The position numbers and the translations under genes are program-made. Below, in pieces: positions 23,713-34,275 of a DNA stretch of 64,000 bases. Position 1 is the first letter of the stretch; the number at the start of each line of letters is the position of its first letter. The notes below the pieces were generated by a model. The model did not search any database and had not been told where the DNA came from. It was given only the letters and a program-made list of their open reading frames with translations. Origin of the DNA: Pseudomonadota bacterium (GTDB lineage: Bacteria; Pseudomonadota; Gammaproteobacteria; Burkholderiales; Burkholderiaceae_C); the NCBI GenBank assembly GCA_021845505.1, contig JAJZVU010000006.1, forward strand, positions 57,470 to 121,469, read 5' to 3'.

Positions 23713-25365
23713 TCAGGCCGCGTCGAGCGGCCAGGCCCGGCCGAGCAGCCCCTGCGCCACCGCGGCCGACAGCCCGACGCCGAAGACCCTTCCGCTGCCG
23801 GCGTGTTGCAGCCGCGTGGCCACGAAGGCCTCGGCGACCTGCGCAGGAGCATGCGCGCCGAGCAGCGCCGCCTGCACCAGCAACACCAGCTGCTGCGCCA
23901 CCTCGCGCGCCAGCGCGGGCTCGCGTGGCGCGGCGGCGAGCAGCCCGTCGAAGGCCAGCAGCGCCGAGCGCGGCAGCACGGCACTGGCGGCCAGCCATTC
24001 GCGCAGCGCGTCCACGCAGTCCGGCTCGGTGCGCAACGCGCGCAGCACGTCCAGCGCGACCACGTTGCCGCTGCCTTCCCAGATCGAATTCACCGGCGCC
24101 TCGCGCAGCAGCCGCGGCAGGTCCGATTCCTCGACATAGCCGTTGCCGCCAAGAGCTTCCATGCACTCGGCCAGCGCCTGCACCGCGCGCTTGCACACCC
24201 AGAACTTGGCCGCGGGAGTCAGGATGCGCTGCAGCGCGGCAGCCAGCGGGTCGTGCTGCGCGCGCTCGAACGACGCCGCCAGCCGCAGCGCCAGCGCGGT
24301 GGCGGCCTCGCTTTCCAGGGCCAGGTCGCCGAGCACTGCCTGCATCAACGGCTGCTCGCGCAGCGTGCGACCGAAGGCACGGCGCCGACTCGCGTGGTGC
24401 ATCGCGACGACCAGGCCGGCGCGCAGCAGCGCCGCCGACCCCAGCACGTTGTCCATGCGGGTGGCATGGGCCATGCGCAGCATCAACGCGATGCCGCGCC
24501 CGGGCTCGCCGAGCAGCAGCCCCCAGGCGCCCTCGAACTCGACCTCGCCGCTGGCGTTCGAGCGGTTGCCCAGCTTGTCCTTCAACCGGCGCAGGCGCAC
24601 GCCGTTGCGCCGGCCCTCGGGGCCCCAGCGCGGCACGTAGAAGCAACTGGGCGCGGCGTCGCCCTCGCGCGCCAGCACCAGGTGGGCGTCGGCCTGCGGC
24701 GCGGAAAAGAACCACTTGTGGCCGACCAGCGAATAGGCCCGGCCGCCGCCGCCTCCGGCGAGCGCGCTGGCGCGGGTGGAAATCGCGCGCAGGTCCGAGC
24801 CGCCCTGCTTTTCCGTCAGGCCCATGCCGACCAGCATGCCGCGCTTGCGCGGCAGCGGCAGGTCGGCCGGGTCGTAGTCGGAACTGAACAGATGGGGCTC
24901 CAGGGTCTGCCACAGCGCCGGCTCGGCGCGCAGCAGCGGGATCGCCGCGAAGGTCATCGTGGTCGGGCACAGCGTTCCGGCCTCGACCTGGCCCTGCATC
25001 AGGAAAGCCGCGGCGCGCGCCACCAGCGCGCCTTCGCGCGGATGCTGCCACGCCGAGGCGTGCAGGCCGCGGCGCCAGATGTCGCCCATCAGGCTGTGCC
25101 AGGCCGGGTGGAACCGCACCTGGTCGACTCGCCGCCCCTGCGCGTCGTAGGCCTGCCACTGCGGAGCGAAGGCGTTGGCCTGGCGCGCCAGTTCGCGCTG
25201 CGCCGGCCGGCCGAGCTCGGCCCCGATGCCGTGCAAGGCGTCGTCGGCCCATGCCGCCCCCTCGCGCAGCACCGCGTCGCGCAAGGCCTGATCGGTGTCG
25301 TACAGGTTGTACTCCGCCGCGTCGGGCACGACGTTGTCGACTTCGTGGGTGCTCCACTCGTGCAT
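23713..25365 (-). CDS. AidB-like acyl-CoA dehydrogenase
   Basis: A 550-residue flavoprotein of the acyl-CoA dehydrogenase superfamily, AidB branch. AidB-like marks are the long N-terminal domain starting HEVDNVVPDAAEYNLYDTD, MGLTEKQGGSDLRAIST, HKWFFSAPQADAHLVLA, AHATRMDNVLGSAALLRAG and MEALGGNGYVEESDLPRLLREAPVNSIWEGSGNV. E. coli AidB (541 residues) is an adaptive-response protein with isovaleryl-CoA dehydrogenase activity and DNA binding; whether this one binds DNA cannot be told. ATG 25365 is the start that aligns with the family. It is divergent from minC across a 304-base region. Confidence 0.88.
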   Translation of the reverse strand: MHEWSTHEVDNVVPDAAEYNLYDTDQALRDAVLREGAAWADDALHGIGAELGRPAQRELARQANAFAPQWQAYDAQGRRVDQVRFHPAWHSLMGDIWRRGLHASAWQHPREGALVARAAAFLMQGQVEAGTLCPTTMTFAAIPLLRAEPALWQTLEPHLFSSDYDPADLPLPRKRGMLVGMGLTEKQGGSDLRAISTRASALAGGGGGRAYSLVGHKWFFSAPQADAHLVLAREGDAAPSCFYVPRWGPEGRRNGVRLRRLKDKLGNRSNASGEVEFEGAWGLLLGEPGRGIALMLRMAHATRMDNVLGSAALLRAGLVVAMHHASRRRAFGRTLREQPLMQAVLGDLALESEAATALALRLAASFERAQHDPLAAALQRILTPAAKFWVCKRAVQALAECMEALGGNGYVEESDLPRLLREAPVNSIWEGSGNVVALDVLRALRTEPDCVDALREWLAASAVLPRSALLAFDGLLAAAPREPALAREVAQQLVLLVQAALLGAHAPAQVAEAFVATRLQHAGSGRVFGVGLSAAVAQGLLGRAWPLDAA

Positions 25366-25528
25366 GGCTGGGCGGCCTGCTGGCAGGCTTGGGCGGCGGC
25401 GACGGCCACCGCTGTCCAGCGTTATAGGCCCGGGCGCGCCGCCGGGCAAGTTGGCGGCCAAGTACCATACGCACATCCGGCGAGCGCCGGGCGAGGCAGT
25501 CGCCCGGCGCTCGCCGCATCGGCCCATT

Positions 25529-25577
25529 CCCCGTCGTACCCGTACCCCCGTCGTACCCCCGTCGTCCCCCCCGTCGT
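25529..25577. repeat. degenerate CCCCGTCGT repeats upstream of minC
   Basis: Four copies of CCCCGTCGT (25529, 25546, 25557 and 25569), spaced 11-17 bases, sit in the 304-base gap between the AidB-like gene and minC. The rest of the gap (25366-25669) shows no convincing gene; a TACCAT at about 25463 is a possible -10 element. Confidence 0.6.
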
Positions 25578-25669
25578 TCCCGCCGCCCGCGTACCGTGAC
25601 TTCGCGTACCCGCCCCGCCCGCCACCACCGCGCGCCGCCGCCCGGCGCGCGAGCCTGCGTCCGCCTGCC

Positions 25670-26398
25670 ATGACGGCTCGCAAGCCCACGCTGTTCGACC
25701 TGCGCTCCGGAGGCATCGACGCCTTGCACCTGAGCCCCCGCACCGACGACCTGGCGGCGCTGCTGCAGGCGCTGCAGCAGCGCCTCGACGGCGCGCCCGA
25801 TTTCCTCAGCGGGGAATCGCTGGTCATCGACCTGCGGCGCATGCCCGAGGGTCGCGGCCTGGACGTCGACGCGCTGGCCGGGTGGCTGCGCGAGCACGGG
25901 CTGCATGCGCTGGGGGTGGTGGCCGACGCCTTGCCGCCCGCCGCCCGCTTGCCGCTGCTGCACAGTCAGGATCGGCGAGGCGACGCGACACCTCAGCCCG
26001 CTGCGGCCGGCGAGCCCGCGCCCGCTGGCGGTGCGCCGACGCCGGCGGCCGGCGCGGCGGCGCCGGCGACCGTGGTGATCGAGCGGCCGCTGCGCTCGGG
26101 GCAACGGGTGTACTCGGCCGGCGACCTGATCGTCCTCGACGTGGTCAGCCACGGCGCCGAGATCATCGCCGCCGGCAACATCCACGTCTACGCAGCGCTG
26201 CGCGGCAGGGCGCTGGCGGGGGCCCACGGCGACACCAGCGCGCGCATTTTCTGCAGTTGCCTGGAACCCGAACTGGTCGCGGTCGCGGGGGTGTACCGCA
26301 CCGCCGAGACCCCGCTGCCCCCGGAGGTCGCGGGACAGGCCGCGCAGATCCGCCTGGACGGCGACTCGCTGCGCATCGAGGCGCTGCGCAAGCGCTGA
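25670..26398 (+). CDS. minC: septum site-determining protein MinC
   Basis: A 242-residue inhibitor of FtsZ polymerisation that, with MinD, blocks division near the poles. The N-terminal domain (1-105) begins KPTLFDLRSGGIDALHLSP. An Ala/Pro/Gly-rich linker (about 112-138) is followed by the C-terminal beta-helix with the conserved RSGQRVYSAGDLIVLDVVSHGAEIIAAGNIHVYAALRGRALAG. ATG 25670 gives the family-typical N-terminus. It is the first gene of minCDE, 73 bases upstream of minD. Confidence 0.96.
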   Translation: MTARKPTLFDLRSGGIDALHLSPRTDDLAALLQALQQRLDGAPDFLSGESLVIDLRRMPEGRGLDVDALAGWLREHGLHALGVVADALPPAARLPLLHSQDRRGDATPQPAAAGEPAPAGGAPTPAAGAAAPATVVIERPLRSGQRVYSAGDLIVLDVVSHGAEIIAAGNIHVYAALRGRALAGAHGDTSARIFCSCLEPELVAVAGVYRTAETPLPPEVAGQAAQIRLDGDSLRIEALRKR

Positions 26399-26471
26399 AA
26401 CCGTTCCCCTCCACCGGCCAGGCCACCCGGCTTTTCCCACCCAGCCATCCTTCCAGAGGTCTTCCTTCACC

Positions 26472-27284
26472 ATGGCAAAGATCATCGTCGTCACATCGGG
26501 CAAGGGCGGGGTCGGCAAGACCACGACCAGCGCCGCCTTCGCCTCCGGCCTGGCGCTGCGCGGGCACAAGACCGCGGTCATCGACTTCGACGTGGGCCTG
26601 CGCAACCTGGACCTGATCATGGGCTGCGAGCGCCGGGTGGTCTACGACTTCATCAATGTCATCCAGGGCGAGGCGAACCTGAACCAGGCCCTGATCAAGG
26701 ACAAGGTGTGCGAGCAGTTGTACGTGCTGCCCGCGTCGCAGACCCGCGACAAGGACGCGCTGACCCGGGAAGGCGTCGAGCAGGTGCTCAAGGAACTGGA
26801 TTCGATGGGCTTCAGCTACATCGTCTGCGACAGCCCGGCGGGAATCGAGAGCGGGGCACTGCTGGCCATGCACTTCGCCGACGAGGCGCTGATCGTGACC
26901 AACCCGGAGGTCTCGTCGGTGCGCGACTCGGACCGCATCCTCGGCATCCTCGGCTCGAAGACCCGGCGCGCCATCGAGGGCGCCGAGCCCATCCGCGAGC
27001 ACCTGCTGATCTCCCGCTACAACCCGCGCCGGGTGCAGGAAGGCGAAATGCTGTCGATCGACGACATCCAGGAAATCCTGCGCCTCAAGCTCATCGGGGT
27101 GATCCCGGAAAGCGAAGCCGTGCTGCAGGGCTCGAACCAGGGGACGCCGGCGATCCACCTGCAGGGCACCGATGTCGCCGCGGCCTACCAGGACGTGGTC
27201 GGCCGCTTCCTCGGCGAGGAACTTCCGCTGCGCTTCACCAGCTACCAAAAGCCCGGCCTGTTCAAGCGCCTGTTCGGCCGTTGA
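26472..27284 (+). CDS. minD: septum site-determining ATPase MinD
   Basis: A 270-residue ParA/Mrp-type ATPase that recruits MinC to the membrane and oscillates with MinE. The deviant Walker [10 protein letters not shown] is at residues 10-18. [22 protein letters not shown] is almost invariant in MinD. The C-terminal amphipathic membrane helix reads [16 protein letters not shown] upstream is a weak Shine-Dalgarno. Confidence 0.98.
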   Translation: MAKIIVVTSGKGGVGKTTTSAAFASGLALRGHKTAVIDFDVGLRNLDLIMGCERRVVYDFINVIQGEANLNQALIKDKVCEQLYVLPASQTRDKDALTREGVEQVLKELDSMGFSYIVCDSPAGIESGALLAMHFADEALIVTNPEVSSVRDSDRILGILGSKTRRAIEGAEPIREHLLISRYNPRRVQEGEMLSIDDIQEILRLKLIGVIPESEAVLQGSNQGTPAIHLQGTDVAAAYQDVVGRFLGEELPLRFTSYQKPGLFKRLFGR

Positions 27285-27298
27285 GCGGGAGAATGCCC

Positions 27299-27550
27299 AT
27301 GTCCATCCTGTCCTTCCTGCTCGGCGAGAAGAAGAAGACCGCCAGCATCGCCAAGGAGCGCCTGCAGATCATCCTGGCGCACGAGCGCGCGTCGGGCGCC
27401 CCGGCCGATTACCTGCCTGCGCTGCAGCGCGACCTGCTCGAGGTGATCTCCCGCTATGTCCGCATCGATCCCAACGACATCCAGGTCAAGCTGGAGCGCC
27501 ACGAATCGCTCGAGGTGCTGGAGGTGAAGATCGAGATCCAGCAGTCCTGA
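27299..27550 (+). CDS. minE: cell division topological specificity factor MinE
   Basis: An 83-residue MinE. It starts [20 protein letters not shown], with the membrane-targeting and MinD-stimulating segment, and has the topological specificity domain after residue 35. ATG 27299 is preferred over the in-frame ATG at 27293 because GGAG (27287-27290) is then 8 bases away rather than 2. It lies 14 bases downstream of minD. Confidence 0.97.
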   Translation: MSILSFLLGEKKKTASIAKERLQIILAHERASGAPADYLPALQRDLLEVISRYVRIDPNDIQVKLERHESLEVLEVKIEIQQS

Positions 27551-27575
27551 TCGAGCGTCGGGCCCCGGCCGAGCG

Positions 27576-28508
27576 CTACGTCGGCCGCAGGTCGAAGGCC
27601 TCGTCGAGGCTGCGCTCGAGCTGCGGCTGCCAGGGCGGCAGCCCGATCCCCAGCCACTGCTGCAGCGCCTGGCAGTCCAGGCGCGAATGGGCCGGGCGCG
27701 GCGCCGGCACCGGATACTCGCTGCTGGAAATCGGCTGCACCTGCTCGGCGGCACAGCGCAGCGCCACGCCGCGCGACGCCAGGTGACGCAGCACATGGCA
27801 GGCGTAGCCGTGCCAGCTGGTGCTGCCGCTGCTGGCCAGGTGGTACAGGCCGGCGTTGGCGCGCGCCAGTTCGGGCTCGCGCAGCAGCCGATGCAGCGCC
27901 AGCGCGGTGACATCGGCGATCAGCTCGGCGCCGGTGGGTGCGCCGACCTGATCGGCGACCACCCGCAGGCTGTCGCGCTCGCGCGCCAGGCGGGCGATGG
28001 TGCTGGCGAAGTTCGAGCCGCGCGCCGCGAACACCCACGAGGTGCGCAGGATCAGGTGCGCGCAGCCGCTGCCGCGGATCGCCTGCTCGCCCTGCAGCTT
28101 GGTGCGGCCGTAGACATTCAGCGGACGCGGGGCGTCGCTTTCCTTCCACCCTCGATCCGAGCTGCCGTCGAACACATAGTCGGTCGAGTAGTGCACCAGC
28201 CAGGCACCGTTGTCGGCGGCGTGCTCGGCCAGCACCCGCGGCGCTTCGGCGTTGACCTTCCAGGCCAGCTCGGGCTCGCTCTCGGCGCGATCGACCGCGG
28301 TGTAGGCGGCCGCGTTGACCACCACCTGCGGGCGCAGCCGCTGCAGCACCGCGCGCAGCGCCGAGGCGTCGGCCAGGTCGGCCTGCGCGCGGCCCAGCGC
28401 GACCACGCCGCCCAGCGGCAGCAACGAGCGCCGCAGCTCCCAGCCCAGCTGGCCGTCGGCGCCCAGCAACAGCACGCGCGGCGCGGCGCAGGCGGCGCCG
28501 GCGCTCAC
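27576..28508 (-). CDS. rmlD: dTDP-4-dehydrorhamnose reductase (RmlD/RfbD)
   Basis: A 310-residue NAD(P)-dependent reductase that makes dTDP-L-rhamnose, the last step of the rhamnose precursor pathway for surface polysaccharide. The cofactor motif LLLGADGQLGWELRR is near the N-terminus. VVNAAAYTAVDRAESEPELAWKVNA, HYSTDYVFDG and the catalytic YxxxK in NVYGRTKLQGEQ are intact. The start is a GTG at 28508 overlapping the rmlB stop by 4 bases (GTGA), so translation is coupled. The other two pathway genes (rmlA, rmlC) are not adjacent. Confidence 0.93.
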   Translation of the reverse strand: MSAGAACAAPRVLLLGADGQLGWELRRSLLPLGGVVALGRAQADLADASALRAVLQRLRPQVVVNAAAYTAVDRAESEPELAWKVNAEAPRVLAEHAADNGAWLVHYSTDYVFDGSSDRGWKESDAPRPLNVYGRTKLQGEQAIRGSGCAHLILRTSWVFAARGSNFASTIARLARERDSLRVVADQVGAPTGAELIADVTALALHRLLREPELARANAGLYHLASSGSTSWHGYACHVLRHLASRGVALRCAAEQVQPISSSEYPVPAPRPAHSRLDCQALQQWLGIGLPPWQPQLERSLDEAFDLRPT

Positions 28509-29554
28509 TGCGACGGCTCCGCGCGGCGGTACTCGCCGCTGAGCACATGCGCGACCCAGTCCTGGTGCTCCAGGTACCACTGCACGGTCTGCCGCAGGCC
28601 GCTCTCGAAGTCCACCTGCGGCCTGAAGCCGAGCTCCTGCTCGATGCGCGAACAGTCGATGGCGTAGCGCCGGTCGTGGCCTGGCCGGTCGGCGACCAGG
28701 CCGATCTGGGCGGCGTAGGAGCGCCCATCGGCGCGCGGCCGCAGGCGGTCGAGCAACCCGCACAGCGCATGCACCAGGTCGATGTTGCGCACTTCGTTGC
28801 GCCCGCCGATGTTGTAGCTGCGCCCGGGAATTCCCGCCTCCAGCACCCGGCACAACGCCCGGCAGTGGTCGTGCACGTACAGCCAGTCGCGCACCTGGCA
28901 GCCGTCGCCGTAGACCGGCAGGGTCTTGCCGGCCAGCGCGTGGTGGATCATCAGCGGGATGAGCTTTTCCGGGAACTGGTACGGCCCGTAGTTGTTCGAG
29001 CAGTTGGTGGTCAGCACCGGCAGCCCGTAGGTATGGTGCCAGGCTCGCACCAGATGGTCGCTGGCGGCCTTGCTGGCCGCGTAGGGACTGTTCGGGGCGT
29101 AGGCGGTGGTCTCGCGAAACGGCGGATCCTGCGGCGCCAGCGAACCATACACTTCGTCGGTCGATACGTGCAGGAAGCGCCAGGCGGCGGCCTGCGGTGC
29201 ATCGAGCGTGGCCCAGTACGCCCGCGCGGCCTCCAGCAGTTCGAAAGTGCCCTGGATATTGGTGCGCACGAATTCGTCCGGCCCGCCGATCGAGCGGTCG
29301 ACATGGCTTTCCGCGGCGAAATGCACCAGCGCCCGAGGGCGGTGGCGGCGCAGCAGCGCAGCCACCGCGGAGCGCTCGCAGATGTCCACCCGATCGAAGC
29401 CGAAGCGCGCGTCGCCGCGCAGGTCGGCCAGGCTCTCGAGGTTGCCGGCGTAGGTCAACGCATCGAGCACCCAGACCGGTTCGGCGCTGGTCTGGAGCCA
29501 GTGATGGACGAAATTCGCGCCGATGAAGCCGGCGGCTCCGGTGACGAGGATCAT
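28505..29554 (-). CDS. rmlB: dTDP-glucose 4,6-dehydratase (RmlB/RfbB)
   Basis: A 349-residue extended SDR enzyme converting dTDP-glucose to dTDP-4-keto-6-deoxyglucose. The NAD motif [11 protein letters not shown] is at residues 5-15. [11 protein letters not shown] (Asp-Glu pair), the catalytic [15 protein letters not shown] and [19 protein letters not shown] follow. ATG 29554 is the only reasonable start; no clear Shine-Dalgarno. A TACAAT hexamer on the minus strand (29634-29629) may be the -10 element. Confidence 0.96.
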   Translation of the reverse strand: MILVTGAAGFIGANFVHHWLQTSAEPVWVLDALTYAGNLESLADLRGDARFGFDRVDICERSAVAALLRRHRPRALVHFAAESHVDRSIGGPDEFVRTNIQGTFELLEAARAYWATLDAPQAAAWRFLHVSTDEVYGSLAPQDPPFRETTAYAPNSPYAASKAASDHLVRAWHHTYGLPVLTTNCSNNYGPYQFPEKLIPLMIHHALAGKTLPVYGDGCQVRDWLYVHDHCRALCRVLEAGIPGRSYNIGGRNEVRNIDLVHALCGLLDRLRPRADGRSYAAQIGLVADRPGHDRRYAIDCSRIEQELGFRPQVDFESGLRQTVQWYLEHQDWVAHVLSGEYRRAEPSQ

Positions 29555-29630
29555 GGTTCGGTTCGAGCGAGGGGCCGTCGGGTGCGCGCGGACGCCGGAC
29601 ACGACACCACAGGGCGGCCGCGCCGCGGAT

Positions 29631-29652
29631 TGTAGGAGCGGCCACGGCCGCG
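29631..29652. repeat. REP-like element (TGTAGGAGCGGC type)
   Basis: TGTAGGAGCGGCCACGGCCG followed by CG resembles the REP sequences of Pseudomonas and Xanthomonas: a GTAGGAG head followed by a GCGGCC/GGCCGC hairpin. Only one copy was seen in the window, between divergent rmlB and pgi. It may instead be fortuitous promoter sequence. Confidence 0.4.
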
Positions 29653-29674
29653 GCGGCCGTCGGCCCCGAGCCGG

Positions 29675-29680
29675 TACAAT
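29675..29680 (+). promoter_or_regulatory. possible -10 element for pgi-lysS
   Basis: TACAAT lies about 100 bases before the pgi start and matches the -10 consensus at 5 of 6 positions. No -35 consensus is visible in the GC-rich sequence upstream. Confidence 0.4.
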
Positions 29681-29779
29681 CTCGCGCTTCGCACGCAACG
29701 CCGCTGCCGCACCGGCGGGCGCTTGGGCACGCACCCGCGTCACGCCCCCGGCACAGGTCCGGCGCCCGCTCGAAAGCCC

Positions 29780-31281
29780 ATGTCCCCAAGCCCGATCCTC
29801 GACACTGCAGGCCTGCGCCTGGAGTTCACGCGCCATGGCGCGCAGGCGCTGGCGACCGCCCGCACCACGCTGGCCAGCCTGCCGCAGCAGCCGCGCGACC
29901 TGGTTTGCGGCACCGTGCTCAACGGCAGCGAGAACCGCCCGGCGTGGCACATGCTGTCGCGCCTGGGGGCGCAGGGCCTGGACCCGGCAGCAGCCGCGGC
30001 GGCAGCTTTCCTGCAGGCCGAGCACCGACGCATGGAGCAGTGGTCCGCACAGCTTTTCGCCAGCTCCGACGGGCCGCCGGACATCATCCATCTGGGCGCA
30101 GGCGGGTCGGAAACCCCGATGCTGGCTCTGCACACCGCGCTGTCGGTGCTGCAGCCACCGCGCTGCCGCATGCACTGGGTGGCCAACCTGGACGGCGCGA
30201 CCCTCGACAGCGCGCTGCGCCTCAGCGACCCGCGGCGCACCTGGGTGCTGATCAACAGCAAGTCCTTCCGCACCCAGGAGGTGATGCGCAACGCCGCCTC
30301 GGTCGTGCAATGGCTGAGCTCGCAGCTGGGCGAGCAGGAGGCACGCTCGCGGCTGGTCGCGCTGACCTCGAACGCCGAGGATGCGCAGGCTCGATTCGGC
30401 ATGCCGATGCAGCAGGTGTTCCGCTCGCTGCCCGAGATCGGGGGCCGCTTCTCGGTCTGGAGCTGCCACGGCCTGGCGCTGCTGCTGGCCTTCGGCGCCG
30501 AGGTGGTGGCCGAGCTGCACGCCGGCGCGCTGGACATGGATCGGCACTTCCTCGGGCAGCCGCTGGCTGCCAGCGCGCCCGGGCTGCTGGCCGGGTTGTC
30601 GCATGCCTACCGGGTGCGCTTCGGCCTGCCGCTGCTGTCGATCGGGCTGTACGGCGACGCCTTCTCGCAGATGCCGCTGTACCTGCAGCAACTGCTGATG
30701 GAGTCGCTGGGCAAGTCCACGTCGGCCGACGGCGCGCAGCCGGTGACGGTCAGCGGACCGGCGGTGATCAGCGGAGTCGGCACCCCGGTGCAGCACACCT
30801 ATTTCCAGCTGCTGCACCAGGCGGCGGTCCCGGTGTTCCACGAAATCGTCGCGGTGGTGCAACCCTGGCATGGCCATCGCGCCGAGCACCTGGCGCTGCT
30901 GTCGAATGCGCTGGGCCAGGCCGATGCGCTGTGGAACGGCAAGGACGCGTCGGACTGGCAGCGCGAACTGGTCGAGCAGGGAATGCCTGCCGACCAGGCG
31001 CTGCGCGCCGCCCACCACCGAGCCTGCCCCGGCGGGCGGCCGTCCACCTTCATCTGGATGCGCAGCCTGCAGCCCAGGCACCTGGGCGCGTTGCTTGCGC
31101 TGTACGAACACCGCACGGTGGTCGAGGGCTGGCTGTACGGCATCAACCCCTTCGATCAATGGGGGGTCGAGCTCGGCAAGACCCTGGCCAGCCGCATCGA
31201 GGCCGCGCTGCTCGCGCGCGACAGCAGCGGCCTGAGCAACGAGACCGCCGCGTCCCTCGACTATCTCTTCCAATCCCACGC

Positions 31282-31285
<4 letters not shown>
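29780..31285 (+). CDS. pgi: divergent glucose-6-phosphate isomerase
   Basis: A 501-residue SIS-fold protein, clearly of the Pgi family: [10 protein letters not shown] matches signature 1, [14 protein letters not shown] is present, and [12 protein letters not shown] is signature 2 with its catalytic-region lysine. Key positions deviate. The usual GIGGSxLGP phosphate-binding loop reads [10 protein letters not shown]. The usual SKTFTTxET reads SKSFRTQEV. The usual GEPGTNGQH, containing the catalytic glutamate, reads SGVGTPVQH, with Gly332 where Glu is expected. It is also shorter than the common 540-550 residues. It may be a low-activity or repurposed isomerase. ATG 29780 is used; the stop overlaps the lysS start (ATGA). 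Confidence 0.85.
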
Positions 31286-32808
<1,523 letters not shown>

Positions 32809-32815
32809 CCGGGCC

Positions 32816-33571
32816 ATGCTGCGCCGCCGCCAGCGCAAGCCCTTCGTCTGCGAGGAAAAGGGCCAGGTGTCGCTGCATTTCGGCATGGCGGCGCTGCAAA
32901 GCCGCATGCTCGCGGCCGATCCCGACCGTCTGGTGCTGGACTACACCCGCGCGATGATGAGCTTCGTGCTGATCGAGCCCGAGCCGGCGCAGGTGGTGAT
33001 GATCGGCCTGGGCGGCGGCTCGCTGGCCAAGTACTGCCACGCCCACCTGCCGCGCTGCAGCTTCACCGCGGTGGAAGTCAACCCCGAGGTGATCGCGATG
33101 CGCAGTGTGTTCGCGATTCCTCCCGACAGCGAGCGATTCGCAGTGGTCGAAGCCGACGGGGCGCAATGGATCGGCGCGCATCCGCAATCCTGCGACGTCC
33201 TGCTGCTCGACGGCTTCGACTCGGCCGGGCTGCCCGAGGCGCTGAGCAGCCAGGCCTTCTACGACGCCTGCGCGCGTGCGCTGCGGCCGCGCGGCCTGCT
33301 GGTGCAGAACATCTGGGCCCCGCCCCACAGGCGCGAACTGGTGATCGAGCGCATGCGGGCGAGTTTCGACTCGGGGGTCGCGGCGCTGGACGCCGAGCAC
33401 GGGGAAAACACCATCGCGCTGGCGCGCCGCGCGCCGGCCTGGCCCGAGCCGCAGTGGCTGTACCGCCGGGCGCGCGATCTCGCCGACGCCCACAGCGTCG
33501 ACCTGCAGGCGCTGGCGCGCCGGCTCGACATGGCGCTGCAGGGCGCACGCTTCGACACGACCGATCGCTGA
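32816..33571 (+). CDS. spermidine synthase-like Rossmann-fold protein
   Basis: A 251-residue protein with the SpeE-like methyltransferase fold. It has VVMIGLGGGSLAKYC (the place of GGGDG in true spermidine synthases; the Asp that binds decarboxylated AdoMet is Ser here), the acidic TAVEVNPEVIAMRSVF, and DVLLLDGFDSAGLPEAL in place of the DSxDP motif. The altered motifs argue against a classical aminopropyltransferase. It begins 7 bases after the lysS stop and is probably in the pgi-lysS operon. The function is not known. Confidence 0.7.
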   Translation: MLRRRQRKPFVCEEKGQVSLHFGMAALQSRMLAADPDRLVLDYTRAMMSFVLIEPEPAQVVMIGLGGGSLAKYCHAHLPRCSFTAVEVNPEVIAMRSVFAIPPDSERFAVVEADGAQWIGAHPQSCDVLLLDGFDSAGLPEALSSQAFYDACARALRPRGLLVQNIWAPPHRRELVIERMRASFDSGVAALDAEHGENTIALARRAPAWPEPQWLYRRARDLADAHSVDLQALARRLDMALQGARFDTTDR

Positions 33572-33679
33572 AACCCTACCTCCGTGCGGGGCATGGTGCG
33601 CCAAGCTCGGCGCAGCCGCGCTACAGTGTCTGCAGCCAGCGGCCGCCGACGGCGTGGCGGGCGGGTCGAGGATGCCCCG

Positions 33680-34159
33680 ATGAGCACCATGCTGCATGTG
33701 ATTTTCTGGCGCCATGCCGAAGCGGAGGACACCGCGCCGGGCGGCGACGACCTGCGACGCGCGCTGACCCGCCAGGGCCGGCGCGACGCCAGCGCGGTCG
33801 CCGCATGGGTCAAGGCGCATGTACCCAAGCCCTGGACGGTGTGCTGCAGCCCGGCGCTGCGCAGCCGGCAGACCGCGCTGGCGCTGGCCGACTATCCGCT
33901 GGAGGAGCCGATGCTCGCGCCCGCGTGCGGGCCCGACGCCATCCTGGAACTCATCGAGCAGCGGCGCGACCGTGCCAGCGCGCTGGTGCTGTGCGGCCAC
34001 CAGCCCGCGCTGGGCAGCGCGGCGCTGGAGTGGCTCAGCGGCGCGCGCTCGCCCTTCAGCCTGCGCAAGGGCGGGCTGCTGTGGGCCTGCGAGCGCGGGC
34101 GCGAGCGCGAGGCCTCGCGGCTGCTGCGCGCCTGCATCAGCCCCGACCTGCTGGACTGA
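33680..34159 (+). CDS. sixA: SixA-like phosphohistidine phosphatase
   Basis: A 159-residue histidine-phosphatase-superfamily protein. The RHG-type motif FWRHAEAED near the N-terminus (catalytic His) and the second His in LVLCGHQPALG are intact. The length and the minimal fold fit SixA, which dephosphorylates phosphohistidine domains, including the nitrogen-related PTS. ATG 33680 is used; TACAGT at about 33630 may be a -10 element in the 108-base gap upstream. It precedes olsB by 116 bases. Confidence 0.82.
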   Translation: MSTMLHVIFWRHAEAEDTAPGGDDLRRALTRQGRRDASAVAAWVKAHVPKPWTVCCSPALRSRQTALALADYPLEEPMLAPACGPDAILELIEQRRDRASALVLCGHQPALGSAALEWLSGARSPFSLRKGGLLWACERGREREASRLLRACISPDLLD

Positions 34160-34190
34160 GCCGCAAGCGGCGGCGCGCCCGGGCGGCCGG

Positions 34191-34246
34191 GTGTCACCGA
34201 GTCGTCATCGTTGCGTCACGCAGCCGACATGGTCGTTGCCTATCGT
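34191..34246 (+). promoter_or_regulatory. multi-repeat Pho box and -10 of olsB
   Basis: Seven-base repeats occur every 11 bases: GTGTCAC (34191-34197), TCGTCAT (34202-34208), GCGTCAC (34213-34219) and a weaker CCGACAT (34224-34230), each separated by 4 bases. A TATCGT hexamer (34241-34246) follows 10 bases after the last repeat. This is the geometry of PhoB-activated promoters (CTGTCAT-N4-CTGTCAT, then 10-11 bases, then the -10). The olsB ATG is 30 bases downstream. Confidence 0.7.
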
Positions 34247-34275
34247 GTCCTCACCACGTTCACGAGGAGCATCGC

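Noticed and set aside
29723..29779. Earlier in-frame pgi start
   Set aside because: It would add a Pro/Ala/Arg segment with no counterpart in Pgi; ATG 29780 is the natural start.
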